Source of the DNA: Thiobacillus denitrificans ATCC 25259
GTDB taxonomy: Bacteria > Pseudomonadota > Gammaproteobacteria > Burkholderiales > Thiobacillaceae
NCBI RefSeq assembly: GCF_000012745.1
Contig: NC_007404.1
Coordinates: forward strand, 2,046,001 to 2,110,000
DNA length: 64,000 nt
Reading direction: 5' to 3'
A model generated the notes under the pieces. The model was given only the letters and a program-made list of their open reading frames with translations, made no database searches and was not told the DNA's origin. Positions 16,244 through 26,874 of the stretch are shown here, piece by piece; within the stretch, counting starts at the first letter, position 1, and each line of letters begins with the position of its first letter. The position numbers and the translations under genes are program-made.

Positions 16244-17650
16244 CTGTTCGGCGATCAATTGCCCCAGCGTCACCATCGCATCCTGCTGGCGCTGCGAGTC
16301 CGAATGGCCGAAATTCAGCCGCAGATGGTGGGTGAATTCCCGCTTCGCCGAAAAAATGGGGCCGGGCGCGGTGCTGATGCCTCGCGCCAGCGTGCGTTGA
16401 TGCAAGACCAGCGTGTCGATCTGCGGCGGTAGTTCCAGCCACAGGAAATAGCCGCCGTCGGGCCGCGCCAGGCGCGTGCCTTCCGGAAAATTCGGCTCGA
16501 TCGCCGCGGCCAGTGCGGCTTCCTGTTCGGCGAGCTTGCGCCGCAAGTGCCGCAGGTGGTTCTCGTAGCCGCCGTGTTTCAGATATTCCGCGAGCGCGAT
16601 TTGCACGGGAATCGTCGTCGCCAGCGTCGTCGAGAATTTTTGCCGCTGGACGCGCTCGGCGAAGCGCCCGGCCGCGACCCAGCCTACGCGGTATCCGGGC
16701 GCGAGATTTTTCGAGAACGACGAAACGTGCATCACCATCCCGTGCGGATCCACGGCTTTGGTGCACAAGGGCGCCTGGCGGCCGAAATAAAGCTCCGCGT
16801 AGACGTCGTCTTCGATGAGCGGCACGTCGTGACGATGCAGCAATTCGACGAGTTCCTTTCTCCGCTCGTCCGGAACGAGGCTGCCTGTCGGATTCGAGAA
16901 ATTGAGCATGAACAGGCAGGCTTTGACCGGATGGCGCTGCAGCGTCTCCGCCAGGGCGGCCATGCTGATGCCCTCGCGCGGGTGGGTCGGGATTTCGATC
17001 ACCTTCAACCCGAGCCGCTCGCTCGCCTGCAGCCCGGCGTAAAAGGCCGGCGATTCGATGGCGATCAGGTCGCCGGGCCGGGCGACCGCCTGCAGACAGA
17101 GGTTGAGCGCCTCCATCGCGCCGCACGTGATGACGATTTCGTCGGGCGAAACGGACGCGCCGGACGCGAGGTAGCGCAAGGCCAGTTGCCGCCGCAACTC
17201 CTCGTTTCCGGGCGGCAGGTCGATGACCGTGGCGAGCGGGTCGAGCTTGCGTGCGGCGCTCGCCAGAAAACGCCCGAGCTTGTCGAGCGGAAACAGAAAC
17301 GGGCTCGGGAAGCTCGAACCCAGCGGCACGACCGACGGATCGCGGACGCTTTCGAGAATCTGGAAAATGAAATCGCTGACCTGCAACTGTGTCGAGCTGG
17401 CGACCGGGCGCGTCATGTCCGGCTCGCGCAGGTTCTGCCGGAGCCGCGCGCGCACGAAATAGCCCGACTTCGGCCGCGCCTCGATCAGGCCGCGGCTCTC
17501 CAGCAGGTAGTAAGCCTGCGTGACGGTAACGGGACTCACATCATGGATGCGGCAGGCCTGGCGCACCGAAGGCAGGCGGTCGCCCGCGCGCAGCACGCCG
17601 TCGACGATCAGTTTCTCTGTGTGCTCGGCAATGTCGTGATAGCGGCTCAT
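16238..17650 (-). CDS. MocR-type PLP-dependent transcriptional regulator
   Basis: A 470-residue MocR/PdxR-type regulator. Residues 1-70 form a GntR winged helix (YHDIAEHTEKLIVDGVLRAG, then LPSVRQACRIHDVSPVTVTQ). The rest is a fold-type I aminotransferase-like domain that binds pyridoxal phosphate. The expected PLP lysine is the K of HVSSFSKNLAPGYRVGWV, and FMLNFSNPTGSLVPDERRKEL carries the NPTG motif. Such proteins usually sense PLP or an amino acid and regulate neighbouring metabolic genes, but the target here is not evident. It converges on norF. Confidence 0.9.
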   Translation of the reverse strand: MSRYHDIAEHTEKLIVDGVLRAGDRLPSVRQACRIHDVSPVTVTQAYYLLESRGLIEARPKSGYFVRARLRQNLREPDMTRPVASSTQLQVSDFIFQILESVRDPSVVPLGSSFPSPFLFPLDKLGRFLASAARKLDPLATVIDLPPGNEELRRQLALRYLASGASVSPDEIVITCGAMEALNLCLQAVARPGDLIAIESPAFYAGLQASERLGLKVIEIPTHPREGISMAALAETLQRHPVKACLFMLNFSNPTGSLVPDERRKELVELLHRHDVPLIEDDVYAELYFGRQAPLCTKAVDPHGMVMHVSSFSKNLAPGYRVGWVAAGRFAERVQRQKFSTTLATTIPVQIALAEYLKHGGYENHLRHLRRKLAEQEAALAAAIEPNFPEGTRLARPDGGYFLWLELPPQIDTLVLHQRTLARGISTAPGPIFSAKREFTHHLRLNFGHSDSQRQQDAMVTLGQLIAEQL

Positions 17651-18055
17651 ACGCAGATGCTATCAGCGTTGGCGGCGGCGCTTTCACCCGGTGGCTTCGC
17701 CTGATCCGTTGTCTTCGAAATCTTCAGCCGCCGCACCGCCGCGAGCCGGTCGCGCGCCGCTTTTCCATGGCCCGCTCCGCACGCCGTGTCCTTCTCCCTC
17801 CTACACACGGAACAGAGATGACAAATATGGAACGTGGAGTCGTTGACGCGCAGGTTTCGCCGACGGGGCGGATGGAGGTGCTATCGCGGACAGAGGCGGC
17901 GGCGTTGTCGAATCAGGGGCGAGGGGGGCTGCACGCAGGTGCACGCAGATACAAAACAGGGACACCATTTCTGCAGGGTCAGACACCATTTCAGCATCGT
18001 CCAGCCCGATCCGCTGGCAGCGTCGATAGCGATGAAGCGTGGGACAAAACAAGCA
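17651..18055. other. intergenic scar with short repeats and an nrdB relic
   Basis: These 405 bases contain no gene I support. They hold a reversed dispersed repeat (GGGTCAGACACCATTT, 17976-17991), a partial copy of it at 17959-17970, and at 17997-18039 a diverged copy of an internal nrdB segment. Short arginine-rich frames here look non-coding. Confidence 0.55.
17997..18039 (-). repeat. relic of nrdB 3' coding sequence
   Basis: The segment starting TCGTCCAGCCCGATCCGCTG matches nrdB positions 18651-18694 (TCGTCCAGCCCGATCTGCTG onward) at most positions, with a one-base length difference. On the minus strand it still reads RFIAIDAASG where nrdB reads [10 protein letters not shown]. It lies on the far side of hicAB from nrdB. 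Confidence 0.6.
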
Positions 18056-18271
18056 TCAGGCATAGGCGAGGCGTCTGCCCTTCGGGGTCGGCACGGATCT
18101 TCCGAGTTCCTCGGCAGTCGCAATCCAGAGCGCGATCGCCTCGTTGACGCTGGCGAGCGCGGATGCCTGCGAATCGCCATGCGCCATGCAGCCGGGCAGT
18201 TCGGGCACTTCGGCGACGAAGGCCTGGTCGTCCTCGCTCCAGTACAGAATGATTTCGTACTTCGGATTCAT
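18056..18271 (-). CDS. hicB: HicB-type antitoxin
   Basis: A 71-residue single-domain HicB protein. The family core is plain: YEIILYWSEDDQAFVAEVPE, LPGCMAHGDSQASALASVNE and AIALWIATAEELG. It has no extra DNA-binding domain, so it may act mainly by binding the toxin. Its ATG overlaps the hicA stop by 4 bases (ATGA), indicating translational coupling. The C-terminus VPTPKGRRLAYA is typical. Confidence 0.9.
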   Translation of the reverse strand: MNPKYEIILYWSEDDQAFVAEVPELPGCMAHGDSQASALASVNEAIALWIATAEELGRSVPTPKGRRLAYA

Positions 18272-18522
18272 TCCTCGGCTCCAAGTTTGTATTGAAGGAT
18301 TATGGCGCGGACTTGCCGAACCTGGTAGGGCTTGGCCTTGCCGCCATCGCGCTGGAGGTTGATCAATTCCAGAACGTCAGGATGGCTGAAAATGTGATGG
18401 CTGCCCCGTGTGCGCTGCGAAAAACCCAGGCTGGTCAGGACCTGGCACAGCTCGTCGAAGCCGATATTGGCATCGCTGCGGCCGAGCAGGATCTGCTCGA
18501 TCAGCTTCGCGAGCTTCGCCAT
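18268..18522 (-). CDS. hicA: HicA-type mRNA interferase toxin
   Basis: An 84-residue HicA-like toxin with a dsRBD-like fold. The catalytic His region is visible in GFSQRTRGSHHIFSHPDV, followed by INLQRDGGKAKPYQVRQVRA. The ~15 extra N-terminal residues (MAKLAKLIEQILLGRSDANI) make it longer than the classical ~60-residue HicA. Its ATG lies one base after the nrdB stop, so it is probably translated from the nrdAB transcript, which is unusual for a toxin-antitoxin module. Confidence 0.88.
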   Translation of the reverse strand: MAKLAKLIEQILLGRSDANIGFDELCQVLTSLGFSQRTRGSHHIFSHPDVLELINLQRDGGKAKPYQVRQVRAIILQYKLGAEE

Positions 18523-18523
18523 G

Positions 18524-19654
18524 TCAATCCCAGCTCAACGCCCCGCCCGTCTGATACTCGGTGACGCGCGTCTCGAAGAAGTTCTTCTCCTTCTTCAGGT
18601 CGATCATCTCGGCCATCCAGGGGAAGGGGTTGCTGACGCCGGGGAACATCTCGTCCAGCCCGATCTGCTGGCAGCGGCGGTTGGAGATGAAGCGCAGGTA
18701 TTCCTTGAACTGAGCGGAGTTGAGGCCCAGCACGCCGCGCGGCATGGTGTCTTCGGCGTAGCGGAATTCGAGCTCGACGCCCTTCTGGATCAGGGTGCGG
18801 ATCTCGGCCTTGAACTCGCTGGTCCAGAGGTGCGGGTTTTCCTGCTTGATGGTGTTGATGAGGTCGATGCCGAAGTTGCAGTGCATGGACTCGTCGCGCA
18901 GGATGTACTGGTACTGCTCGGCGGCGCCGGTCATCTTGTTCTGGCGGCCGAGCGCGAGGATCTGCACGAAGCCGACATAGAAGAAGATGCCTTCCATGAT
19001 GCAGGCGAAGACGATCAGCGACTTCAGCAGTTTCTGGTCGTTCTCCGGCGTGCCGGTCTTGAATTCGGGGTTGGTGAGCGTATCGATGAAGGGGATGAGG
19101 AAGTCGTCCTTGTCGCGGATGCTCTCGATCTCGTGGTAGGCGTTGAAGATTTCCGCCTCGTCGAGGCCCAGGCTTTCGACGATGTACTGGTAGGCGTGGG
19201 TGTGGATCGCCTCTTCGAAGGCCTGGCGCAGCAGGTACTGGCGGCACTCGGGCGCTGTGATGTGGCGGTAGGTGCCGAGCACGATGTTGTTGGCGGCGAG
19301 CGAATCGGCCGTCACGAAGAAGCCGAGGTTGCGCTTGACGATGCGGCGCTCGTCCTCGGTCAGCGCGGTCGGGTCCTTCCACTGCGCGATGTCGCGGCTC
19401 ATGTTCACTTCCTGCGGCATCCAGTGGTTGGCGCAGCCGGCGAGGTATTTCTCCCACGCCCACTTGTACTTGAAGGGAACGAGCTGGTTCACGTCGGTGG
19501 CGCCGTTGATGACACGCTTATCGGAGGCGCGCACGCGAGTCGTCGCGGCCGGCTGGGCGGCAGGCGCAGCGGCGGCGGCCGGCACATACGCGGGCTCGGG
19601 CACGCGCGGCACGAGTTGCGGGGCGGGCGTGAAGTCGTCTTCAAAGTTCAGCAT
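18524..19654 (-). CDS. nrdB: ribonucleotide reductase beta subunit (class I)
   Basis: A 376-residue R2 protein that carries the diiron centre and radical for deoxyribonucleotide synthesis with NrdA. Ligands are visible: Asp in [12 protein letters not shown], Glu and His in [13 protein letters not shown], and later Glu/His in [15 protein letters not shown]. Overall it resembles the Chlamydia-type R2 subgroup ([33 protein letters not shown]). Where Chlamydia has Glu and Phe, however, this protein has the conventional first-ligand Asp and the Tyr four residues after the His, so a tyrosyl radical is expected. ATG 19654 has AAGGAGAG upstream. hicA follows one base after the stop. Confidence 0.95.
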   Translation of the reverse strand: MLNFEDDFTPAPQLVPRVPEPAYVPAAAAAPAAQPAATTRVRASDKRVINGATDVNQLVPFKYKWAWEKYLAGCANHWMPQEVNMSRDIAQWKDPTALTEDERRIVKRNLGFFVTADSLAANNIVLGTYRHITAPECRQYLLRQAFEEAIHTHAYQYIVESLGLDEAEIFNAYHEIESIRDKDDFLIPFIDTLTNPEFKTGTPENDQKLLKSLIVFACIMEGIFFYVGFVQILALGRQNKMTGAAEQYQYILRDESMHCNFGIDLINTIKQENPHLWTSEFKAEIRTLIQKGVELEFRYAEDTMPRGVLGLNSAQFKEYLRFISNRRCQQIGLDEMFPGVSNPFPWMAEMIDLKKEKNFFETRVTEYQTGGALSWD

Positions 19655-20036
19655 CGTTTTTTCTCTCCTTTGGGTTTCCCAAAGTGGGCCGGGGCCCACA
19701 CTACATATTCATCTTTACGGTCGGCCGGAAGGGCTTCGATCCCCTGCGCCCCACCTTCGTAAGCGGCCCGCTTTTCCCCCTTCTGCGCCACCTCGACTGG
19801 GCCGAGCCGACGGGGGAATTCGGCGAGCACTGTCTGAGCGACGAAGGAGCGAGTTGCGCAGCCGCCCCGGCGGATCGGTTCAGTCGAGGCCCGCCCCGGA
19901 GGGGTGGCGCAGCAGGGTCGCCTTCTTTTGGTTACTTTTCTTGGCGAGACAAGAAAAGTAACTTGCCGCCGGGCAACCCCCGGCCAACGAACGCCCGCTC
20001 ATCGCAAAGCTATCCATCTGCCGGTTGCAGCCGCCC
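19655..20036. other. nrdA-nrdB intergenic region
   Basis: These 382 bases between two genes of one operon are unusually long for such a gap. They contain a perfect 13-bp stem hairpin at 19931-19962 and no coding frame that I support. Confidence 0.5.
19931..19962. repeat. 13-bp stem hairpin, GTTACTTTTCTTG repeat
   Basis: GTTACTTTTCTTG (19931-19943), a six-base loop (GCGAGA) and the exact reverse complement (19950-19962). There is no U-tract after the stem on the minus strand, so it is not a classical terminator. Similar AAGAAAAGTAAC palindromes occur as dispersed intergenic repeats in betaproteobacteria. It could stabilise the nrdA mRNA end. Confidence 0.6.
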
Positions 20037-22928
20037 TTACTGACAAGCCTCACACTCCTCGAACCCCGGATCCCCCGGCCGCATCGTGCAGACCTTGCCC
20101 TCGATCTCCGGCACCGGCAGGTTGGCCGCCGCCGCATCCATCGCGCTCATCCCGCCGCCGACGTGCGCCGACACCGCATTCAACTCGCCGCCCTTGCCGG
20201 TGGATTTCTCCGCCGAGGTGGCACCGAGCGTGCGCAGGTAGTAGGTCGTCTTCAGGCCGCGCAGCCACGCGAGCTTGTAGATGTCGTCGAGCTTCTTGCC
20301 CGAGGCGCCGGCCATGTAGATGTTGAGGCTCTGCGCCTGGTCGATCCATTTCTGGCGGCGGCTCGCGCACTCGACGAGCCAGGACGGCTCCATCTCGAAC
20401 GCGGTCGCGTAGAGCGCGCGCAGCTCGGCCGGGATGCGGTCGATGCGCGCAAGGCTGCCGTCGAAGTACTTGATGTCCGCGACCATGACCTCGTCCCACA
20501 TGCCGAGCTTTTTCAGGTCGGCAACGAGGTACTTGTTGGCGACGGTGAATTCGCCCGACAGGTTCGACTTCACGTAGAGGTTCTGGTAGGTCGGCTCGAT
20601 CGACGCGGAGACGCCGACGATGTTGGCGATGGTCGCGGTCGGCGCGATCGCGAGGCAGTTCGAGTTGCGCATGCCGTACTGGGCGATCCTTTGACGCAGG
20701 CTGTCCCAGTCGAGCGTGGCCGAGCTGTCGACCTCGAGGTAGCCGCCGCGCTCCTCCAACAAAAGACGATTCGAATCGTGCGGCAGGATGCCTTTGCTCC
20801 ACAGGCTGCCTTCGTAGCTCGAATAGCGGCCGCGCTCCTGCGCGAGTTCGGTCGACGCCCAGTAGGCATAGTAGGCGACGGCTTCCATCGAGCGGTCGGC
20901 GAATTCGACGGCGTCGTTCGACGCGTAGGCGACGCGCAGTTCCTGCAGCGCGTCCTGGAAGCCCATGATGCCGAGGCCCACCGGACGGTGCTTGAGGTTG
21001 GAGTTGCGCGCTTTGCCGACGGCGTAGTAGTTCACGTCGACGACGTTGTCGAGCATGCGCATCGCGGTGTGGATCGTGTTCTTCAGCTTGTCCAGATCGA
21101 GCTTGCCGTCTTTCAGATGATTGACGAGGTTGACGGAACCGAGGTTGCACACGGCGACTTCGTGGTCGTTGGTGTTCAGCGTGATCTCGGTGCACAGGTT
21201 GGACGAGTGCACGACGCCGACGTGCTGCTGCGGGCTGCGGATATTGCACGGGTCCTTGAACGTGATCCAGGGGTGGCCGGTCTCGAACAGCATCGACAGC
21301 ATCTTGCGCCACAGCTGCAGGGCGGGAATTCGCTTGTAGAGCTTGAGCTCGCCGCGGTCGGCTTTGCGCTCGTATTCGGTGTACGCCTCGGCGAACTTGC
21401 GGCCGTAGAGGTCGTGCAGGTCGGGCACGTCGTTGGGCGAGAAGAGCGTCCAGTCGCCGCCTTCCATCACGCGCTGCATGAAGAGGTCCGGAATCCAGTT
21501 CGCGGTGTTCATGTCGTGGGTGCGGCGGCGGTCGTCGCCGGTGTTCTTCCTGAGGTCGAGGAATTCCTCGATGTCGAGGTGCCAGGTCTCCAGATACGCA
21601 CAGACCGCACCCTTGCGCTTGCCGCCCTGGTTCACCGCGACGGCGGTGTCGTTGACGACCTTGAGGAAGGGGACGACGCCCTGCGACTTGCCGTTGGTGC
21701 CCTTGATGCGGGCGCCCATCGCGCGCACCGGGGTCCAGTCGTTGCCCAGGCCGCCGGCGTACTTCTGCAGCATGGCGTTTTCCTTGATCGCCTGGTAGAT
21801 GCCGTCGAGGTCGTCGGTGACGGTGGTCAGGTAGCAGGAAGACAGCTGGCTGTGGCGGGTGCCCGAGTTGAAGAGCGTCGGCGTCGAACTCATGAAGTCG
21901 AACGACGACAGCACTTGGTAGAACTCGATCGCACGCGACTCGCGGTCGATTTCGTTGATCGCGAGGCCCATTGCGACGCGCATGAAGAAGGCCTGCGGCA
22001 GTTCGATGCGGTTTTCCTCGATGTGCAGGAAGTAGCGGTCATACAGGGTCTGCAGGCCGAGGTAGCCGAACTGGTAGTCGCGGCCGGCGTCGAGCACGCG
22101 GGCGAGCCGCGCGAGGTCGAACTGGCCGAGCTTCTCGTCGAGCAGCTCGGCGGCGATGCCCTTCTTGATGAACGCGGGAAAGTATTCGGCGTAGCGCTCG
22201 CTCATCTGCGCCTGCGTCACGGCTTCGCCGAGCACCTCGTGGCGAATCGAATTGAGCAGCAGGCGGGCGGTGACCAGCGAATACGCCGGGTCCTGCTCGA
22301 TCATCGAGCGGGCGGCAAGCACGAGCGCCTTTTCGACTTCGGCCATCGGCACGCCATCGTAGAGGTCGCGCAGCACGGTGTGCATGATCGGCTCGGCCTT
22401 GACGCTCTCGCCGAGGTCCGAGCACGCGTCGGCCAGCAGGCCGGCGAGGCGCGCGGTGTCGAGCGGCTTCCTGACGCCGTCCTCGATCACGTGAAGCTGG
22501 ACTTCGGGGACGCCGGCGGCCTTCTGTGCGGCGCGCTCCTGGGCGCGTTTTTCGCGGTAGAGCACGTAGGCGCGGGCGACTTCGTGTTCGCCCGAGCGCA
22601 TGAGCGCGAGTTCGACCTGGTCCTGGACGTCTTCGATGTGGAAGGTGCCGCCAGCCGGGTTGCGCCGCAACAGCGCGGCGGTCACCTGGCTCGTGATCGC
22701 CTCGACGAGCTCGCGGATGCGCGCCGACGCCGCTGCCTGCCCGCCCTGCACCGCGATGAACGCCTTGGTCACGGCGACGGCGATCTTGTTCGGCGCGAAG
22801 CCGACGACCGCGCCGTTGCGGCGAATGATCTTGTAGTCGGCGTAGCGCGCGTCGATTGCGGGCGCGTCGGCGGCGTCGCTCGGCGGAATGGCGACGGGTA
22901 CGGCGGATTCGGTGGCGACGTTCAACAT
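20037..22928 (-). CDS. nrdA: ribonucleotide reductase alpha subunit (class I)
   Basis: A 963-residue catalytic subunit that reduces ribonucleoside diphosphates. Residues ~30-130 hold an ATP-cone (IIRRNGAVVGFAPNKIAVAV), the overall activity switch. Active-site features include SSCYLTTVTDDLDGIYQ (first Cys), NLCTEITLNTNDHEVAVCNLGS (NxCxE radical Cys/Glu) and TATIANIVGVSASIEP. The C-terminal tail ends with the CxxC pair used for thioredoxin reduction (FEECEACQ). ATG 22928 has AGGAGAG upstream; further in-frame ATG codons lie upstream but lack such a site. nrdB and hicAB follow on the same strand. Confidence 0.95.
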   Translation of the reverse strand: MLNVATESAVPVAIPPSDAADAPAIDARYADYKIIRRNGAVVGFAPNKIAVAVTKAFIAVQGGQAAASARIRELVEAITSQVTAALLRRNPAGGTFHIEDVQDQVELALMRSGEHEVARAYVLYREKRAQERAAQKAAGVPEVQLHVIEDGVRKPLDTARLAGLLADACSDLGESVKAEPIMHTVLRDLYDGVPMAEVEKALVLAARSMIEQDPAYSLVTARLLLNSIRHEVLGEAVTQAQMSERYAEYFPAFIKKGIAAELLDEKLGQFDLARLARVLDAGRDYQFGYLGLQTLYDRYFLHIEENRIELPQAFFMRVAMGLAINEIDRESRAIEFYQVLSSFDFMSSTPTLFNSGTRHSQLSSCYLTTVTDDLDGIYQAIKENAMLQKYAGGLGNDWTPVRAMGARIKGTNGKSQGVVPFLKVVNDTAVAVNQGGKRKGAVCAYLETWHLDIEEFLDLRKNTGDDRRRTHDMNTANWIPDLFMQRVMEGGDWTLFSPNDVPDLHDLYGRKFAEAYTEYERKADRGELKLYKRIPALQLWRKMLSMLFETGHPWITFKDPCNIRSPQQHVGVVHSSNLCTEITLNTNDHEVAVCNLGSVNLVNHLKDGKLDLDKLKNTIHTAMRMLDNVVDVNYYAVGKARNSNLKHRPVGLGIMGFQDALQELRVAYASNDAVEFADRSMEAVAYYAYWASTELAQERGRYSSYEGSLWSKGILPHDSNRLLLEERGGYLEVDSSATLDWDSLRQRIAQYGMRNSNCLAIAPTATIANIVGVSASIEPTYQNLYVKSNLSGEFTVANKYLVADLKKLGMWDEVMVADIKYFDGSLARIDRIPAELRALYATAFEMEPSWLVECASRRQKWIDQAQSLNIYMAGASGKKLDDIYKLAWLRGLKTTYYLRTLGATSAEKSTGKGGELNAVSAHVGGGMSAMDAAAANLPVPEIEGKVCTMRPGDPGFEECEACQ

Positions 22929-23405
22929 CGATGAGCTCTCCTTGGTGGGTATAACGGACATGCCGGGGGCCGTGCCGGGGCGCCCTAGGCCCACTTATGC
23001 ACAGCTTTCCCCAAGCGCCGCCAACAGTTTTATTCACAACATCTTGTGGTGCCGGCGGCAGCTGGGTACAAATTCTAGGTCCGGATTCGATCAAGTCAAC
23101 CGGAAAACGTTCTGCGCGCGAAGGGTTTTTAAAGCCGCGAAAAATCCCGCGCCAAATCAAGCGCGTCAGGGCATGCGCTGCCTAAATAGTGGGCGACCCC
23201 CCGTCCGAATGCGACTCGGCGCAACGAAACGCGTGGTGCGCGCGGCGACGCCGCGAAATTCAGTTTATTAGCAAGCTCGGAAGCAGACCCGACGGCGCGC
23301 AAAAACTGCTGAATCTTTACGCGGCCGCGGTTCGCGCCCCGTAAAGGGCGGACCGAATATTGGTTATTATTGCGGCAAAAACCACAACGGGAACGTTCCT
23401 CCGCC
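22929..23405. other. divergent nrdA-purU intergenic region
   Basis: These 477 bases lie between divergent genes and hold both promoters. A candidate NrdR box lies at 23034-23049. The remainder contains no credible frame. Confidence 0.5.
23034..23049. promoter_or_regulatory. candidate NrdR box upstream of nrdA
   Basis: TCACAACATCTTGTGG contains the inverted repeat CACAA-N4-TTGTG, close to the NrdR consensus (ACACWATATATWGTGT). It lies about 106 bases upstream of the nrdA start. NrdR boxes normally come in pairs; I did not find a clear second one. Confidence 0.4.
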
Positions 23406-24260
23406 ATGCGCCACACCGCCGTCCTGCTGATTTCCTGCCCCGACCAGCGCGGCCTGGTCGCGGCCATCGCCGACTTTCTGCTCGCCCACCGCGCCAACAT
23501 CCTGCACGCCGACCAGCACCAGGACGCGGAACTCAAGCTGTTCCTTATGCGGGTGGAATGGGACCTGGCCGGCTTCAACCTCGACCTGCGCGACTTCGCC
23601 ACGGCCTTCCAGCCCATCGCCGAGCGCTTCGGCATGACCTGGCGGCTCGCCGAATCGAGCCGCAAGCCGCGCATGGCGGTGTTCGTGTCGAAGTTCGACC
23701 ATTGCCTCGCCGACCTGCTCTACCGCTACCAGAGCGGCGAACTGCACTGCGAACTACCGATCATCCTGTCCAACCATGAAGACACGCGCTGGCTGGCCGA
23801 CGCCTACCGCGTGCCCTACCAGCACATGGCGGTAACAAAGGAAAGCAAGCACGAGACCGAGCAGATCCAGCTGGCGATCCTTCGCGATCAGAAGATCGAC
23901 TTCATCGTGCTCGCGCGCTACATGCAGGTGCTGTCGGGTGACTTCATCCGCCATTTCCCCAACCGCATCATCAACATCCACCATTCCTTCCTGCCGGCAT
24001 TTCACGGCGCCAAGCCCTACCACCGCGCTTTCGAGCGCGGCGTCAAGCTGATCGGCGCGACCGCGCACTACGTCACCGAGACGCTCGACGACGGCCCGAT
24101 CATCGAGCAGGACGTCGCGCGCATCTCGCACCGCGACCACATCGACGACCTCATTCACAAGGGGGCGGACCTCGAGAAGGTCGTGCTGTCGCGTGCCGTG
24201 AAATGGCATCTCGACAACCGGGTGCTGGTCTACGCGAACAAGACCGTCGTCTTCGACTGA
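23406..24260 (+). CDS. purU: formyltetrahydrofolate deformylase
   Basis: A 284-residue PurU that hydrolyses 10-formyl-THF to THF and formate, balancing one-carbon pools and supplying formate for purine synthesis. Residues 1-80 form an ACT regulatory domain (TAVLLISCPDQRGLVAAIAD). The catalytic formyltransferase-like domain follows, with SNHEDTRWLADAYRVPYQHM, VLARYMQVLSGDFIRHFPNRIINIHHSFLPAFHGAKPYHRAFERGVKLIGATAHYV regions (Asn/His/Asp triad area) and LDDGPIIEQDVARI. ATG 23406 matches the usual N-terminus. Confidence 0.95.
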   Translation: MRHTAVLLISCPDQRGLVAAIADFLLAHRANILHADQHQDAELKLFLMRVEWDLAGFNLDLRDFATAFQPIAERFGMTWRLAESSRKPRMAVFVSKFDHCLADLLYRYQSGELHCELPIILSNHEDTRWLADAYRVPYQHMAVTKESKHETEQIQLAILRDQKIDFIVLARYMQVLSGDFIRHFPNRIINIHHSFLPAFHGAKPYHRAFERGVKLIGATAHYVTETLDDGPIIEQDVARISHRDHIDDLIHKGADLEKVVLSRAVKWHLDNRVLVYANKTVVFD

Positions 24261-24262
24261 GA

Positions 24263-26427
<2,165 letters not shown>

Positions 26428-26487
26428 GCGCCTTCGCGCTCACCCGAGAAAAACCGATCTTTGATGAAGTCAGGCCGAGGCCGAACG

Positions 26488-26835
26488 ATGAAATTCCTGC
26501 AGTACGTCGCGAGCGCGAGCCTGATCGCGCTGATCTTCCTGTCGCTGGTCTGGGAGTTGTGGCTGGCGCCGATTCGCCCGGGCGGCTCGTCGCTCGCGTT
26601 CAAGGCGCTGCCGCTGCTGCTGCCGCTGATGGGCATTCTCAAGGGCCGCCGCTATACCTACCAGTGGGCGCCGATGCTGATGCTCGCGTACTTCACCGAG
26701 GGCGTCGTGCGCGCCTGGGCGGAGACCGGTATCTCGGCGCAACTGGCAGCGGCCGAGATCGCGTTGTCGGTCGTGTTCTTCCTCGCCGCGATCTATTACG
26801 CCAAGTTCAGCGCGCCGTCGCGGCAGGCCGGCTAG
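26488..26835 (+). CDS. DUF2069 family inner-membrane protein
   Basis: A 115-residue protein with four hydrophobic segments (LQYVASASLIALIFLSLVWE, FKALPLLLPLMGIL, WAPMLMLAYFTEGVVRAW, AAEIALSVVFFLAAIYYA). It fits the DUF2069 family, whose function is unknown. The position directly after wrbA, 60 bases away and on the same strand, suggests cotranscription. ATG 26488 gives the standard length. Confidence 0.85.
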   Translation: MKFLQYVASASLIALIFLSLVWELWLAPIRPGGSSLAFKALPLLLPLMGILKGRRYTYQWAPMLMLAYFTEGVVRAWAETGISAQLAAAEIALSVVFFLAAIYYAKFSAPSRQAG

Positions 26836-26874
26836 GCGCGCTGTGCCCGCGCCGGCCGTTTCTGGCCGGCCGTT

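Noticed and set aside
17767-18147. A 126-codon plus-strand frame upstream of hicB
   Set aside because: Runs through dispersed repeats and the nrdB relic, overlaps hicB in antisense, and has no homology.
20025-22934. A 969-codon plus-strand frame opposite nrdA
   Set aside because: It mirrors nrdA across its full length, is rich in Arg, Val and His with no recognisable domain, and is explained by high GC leaving the antisense frame open.
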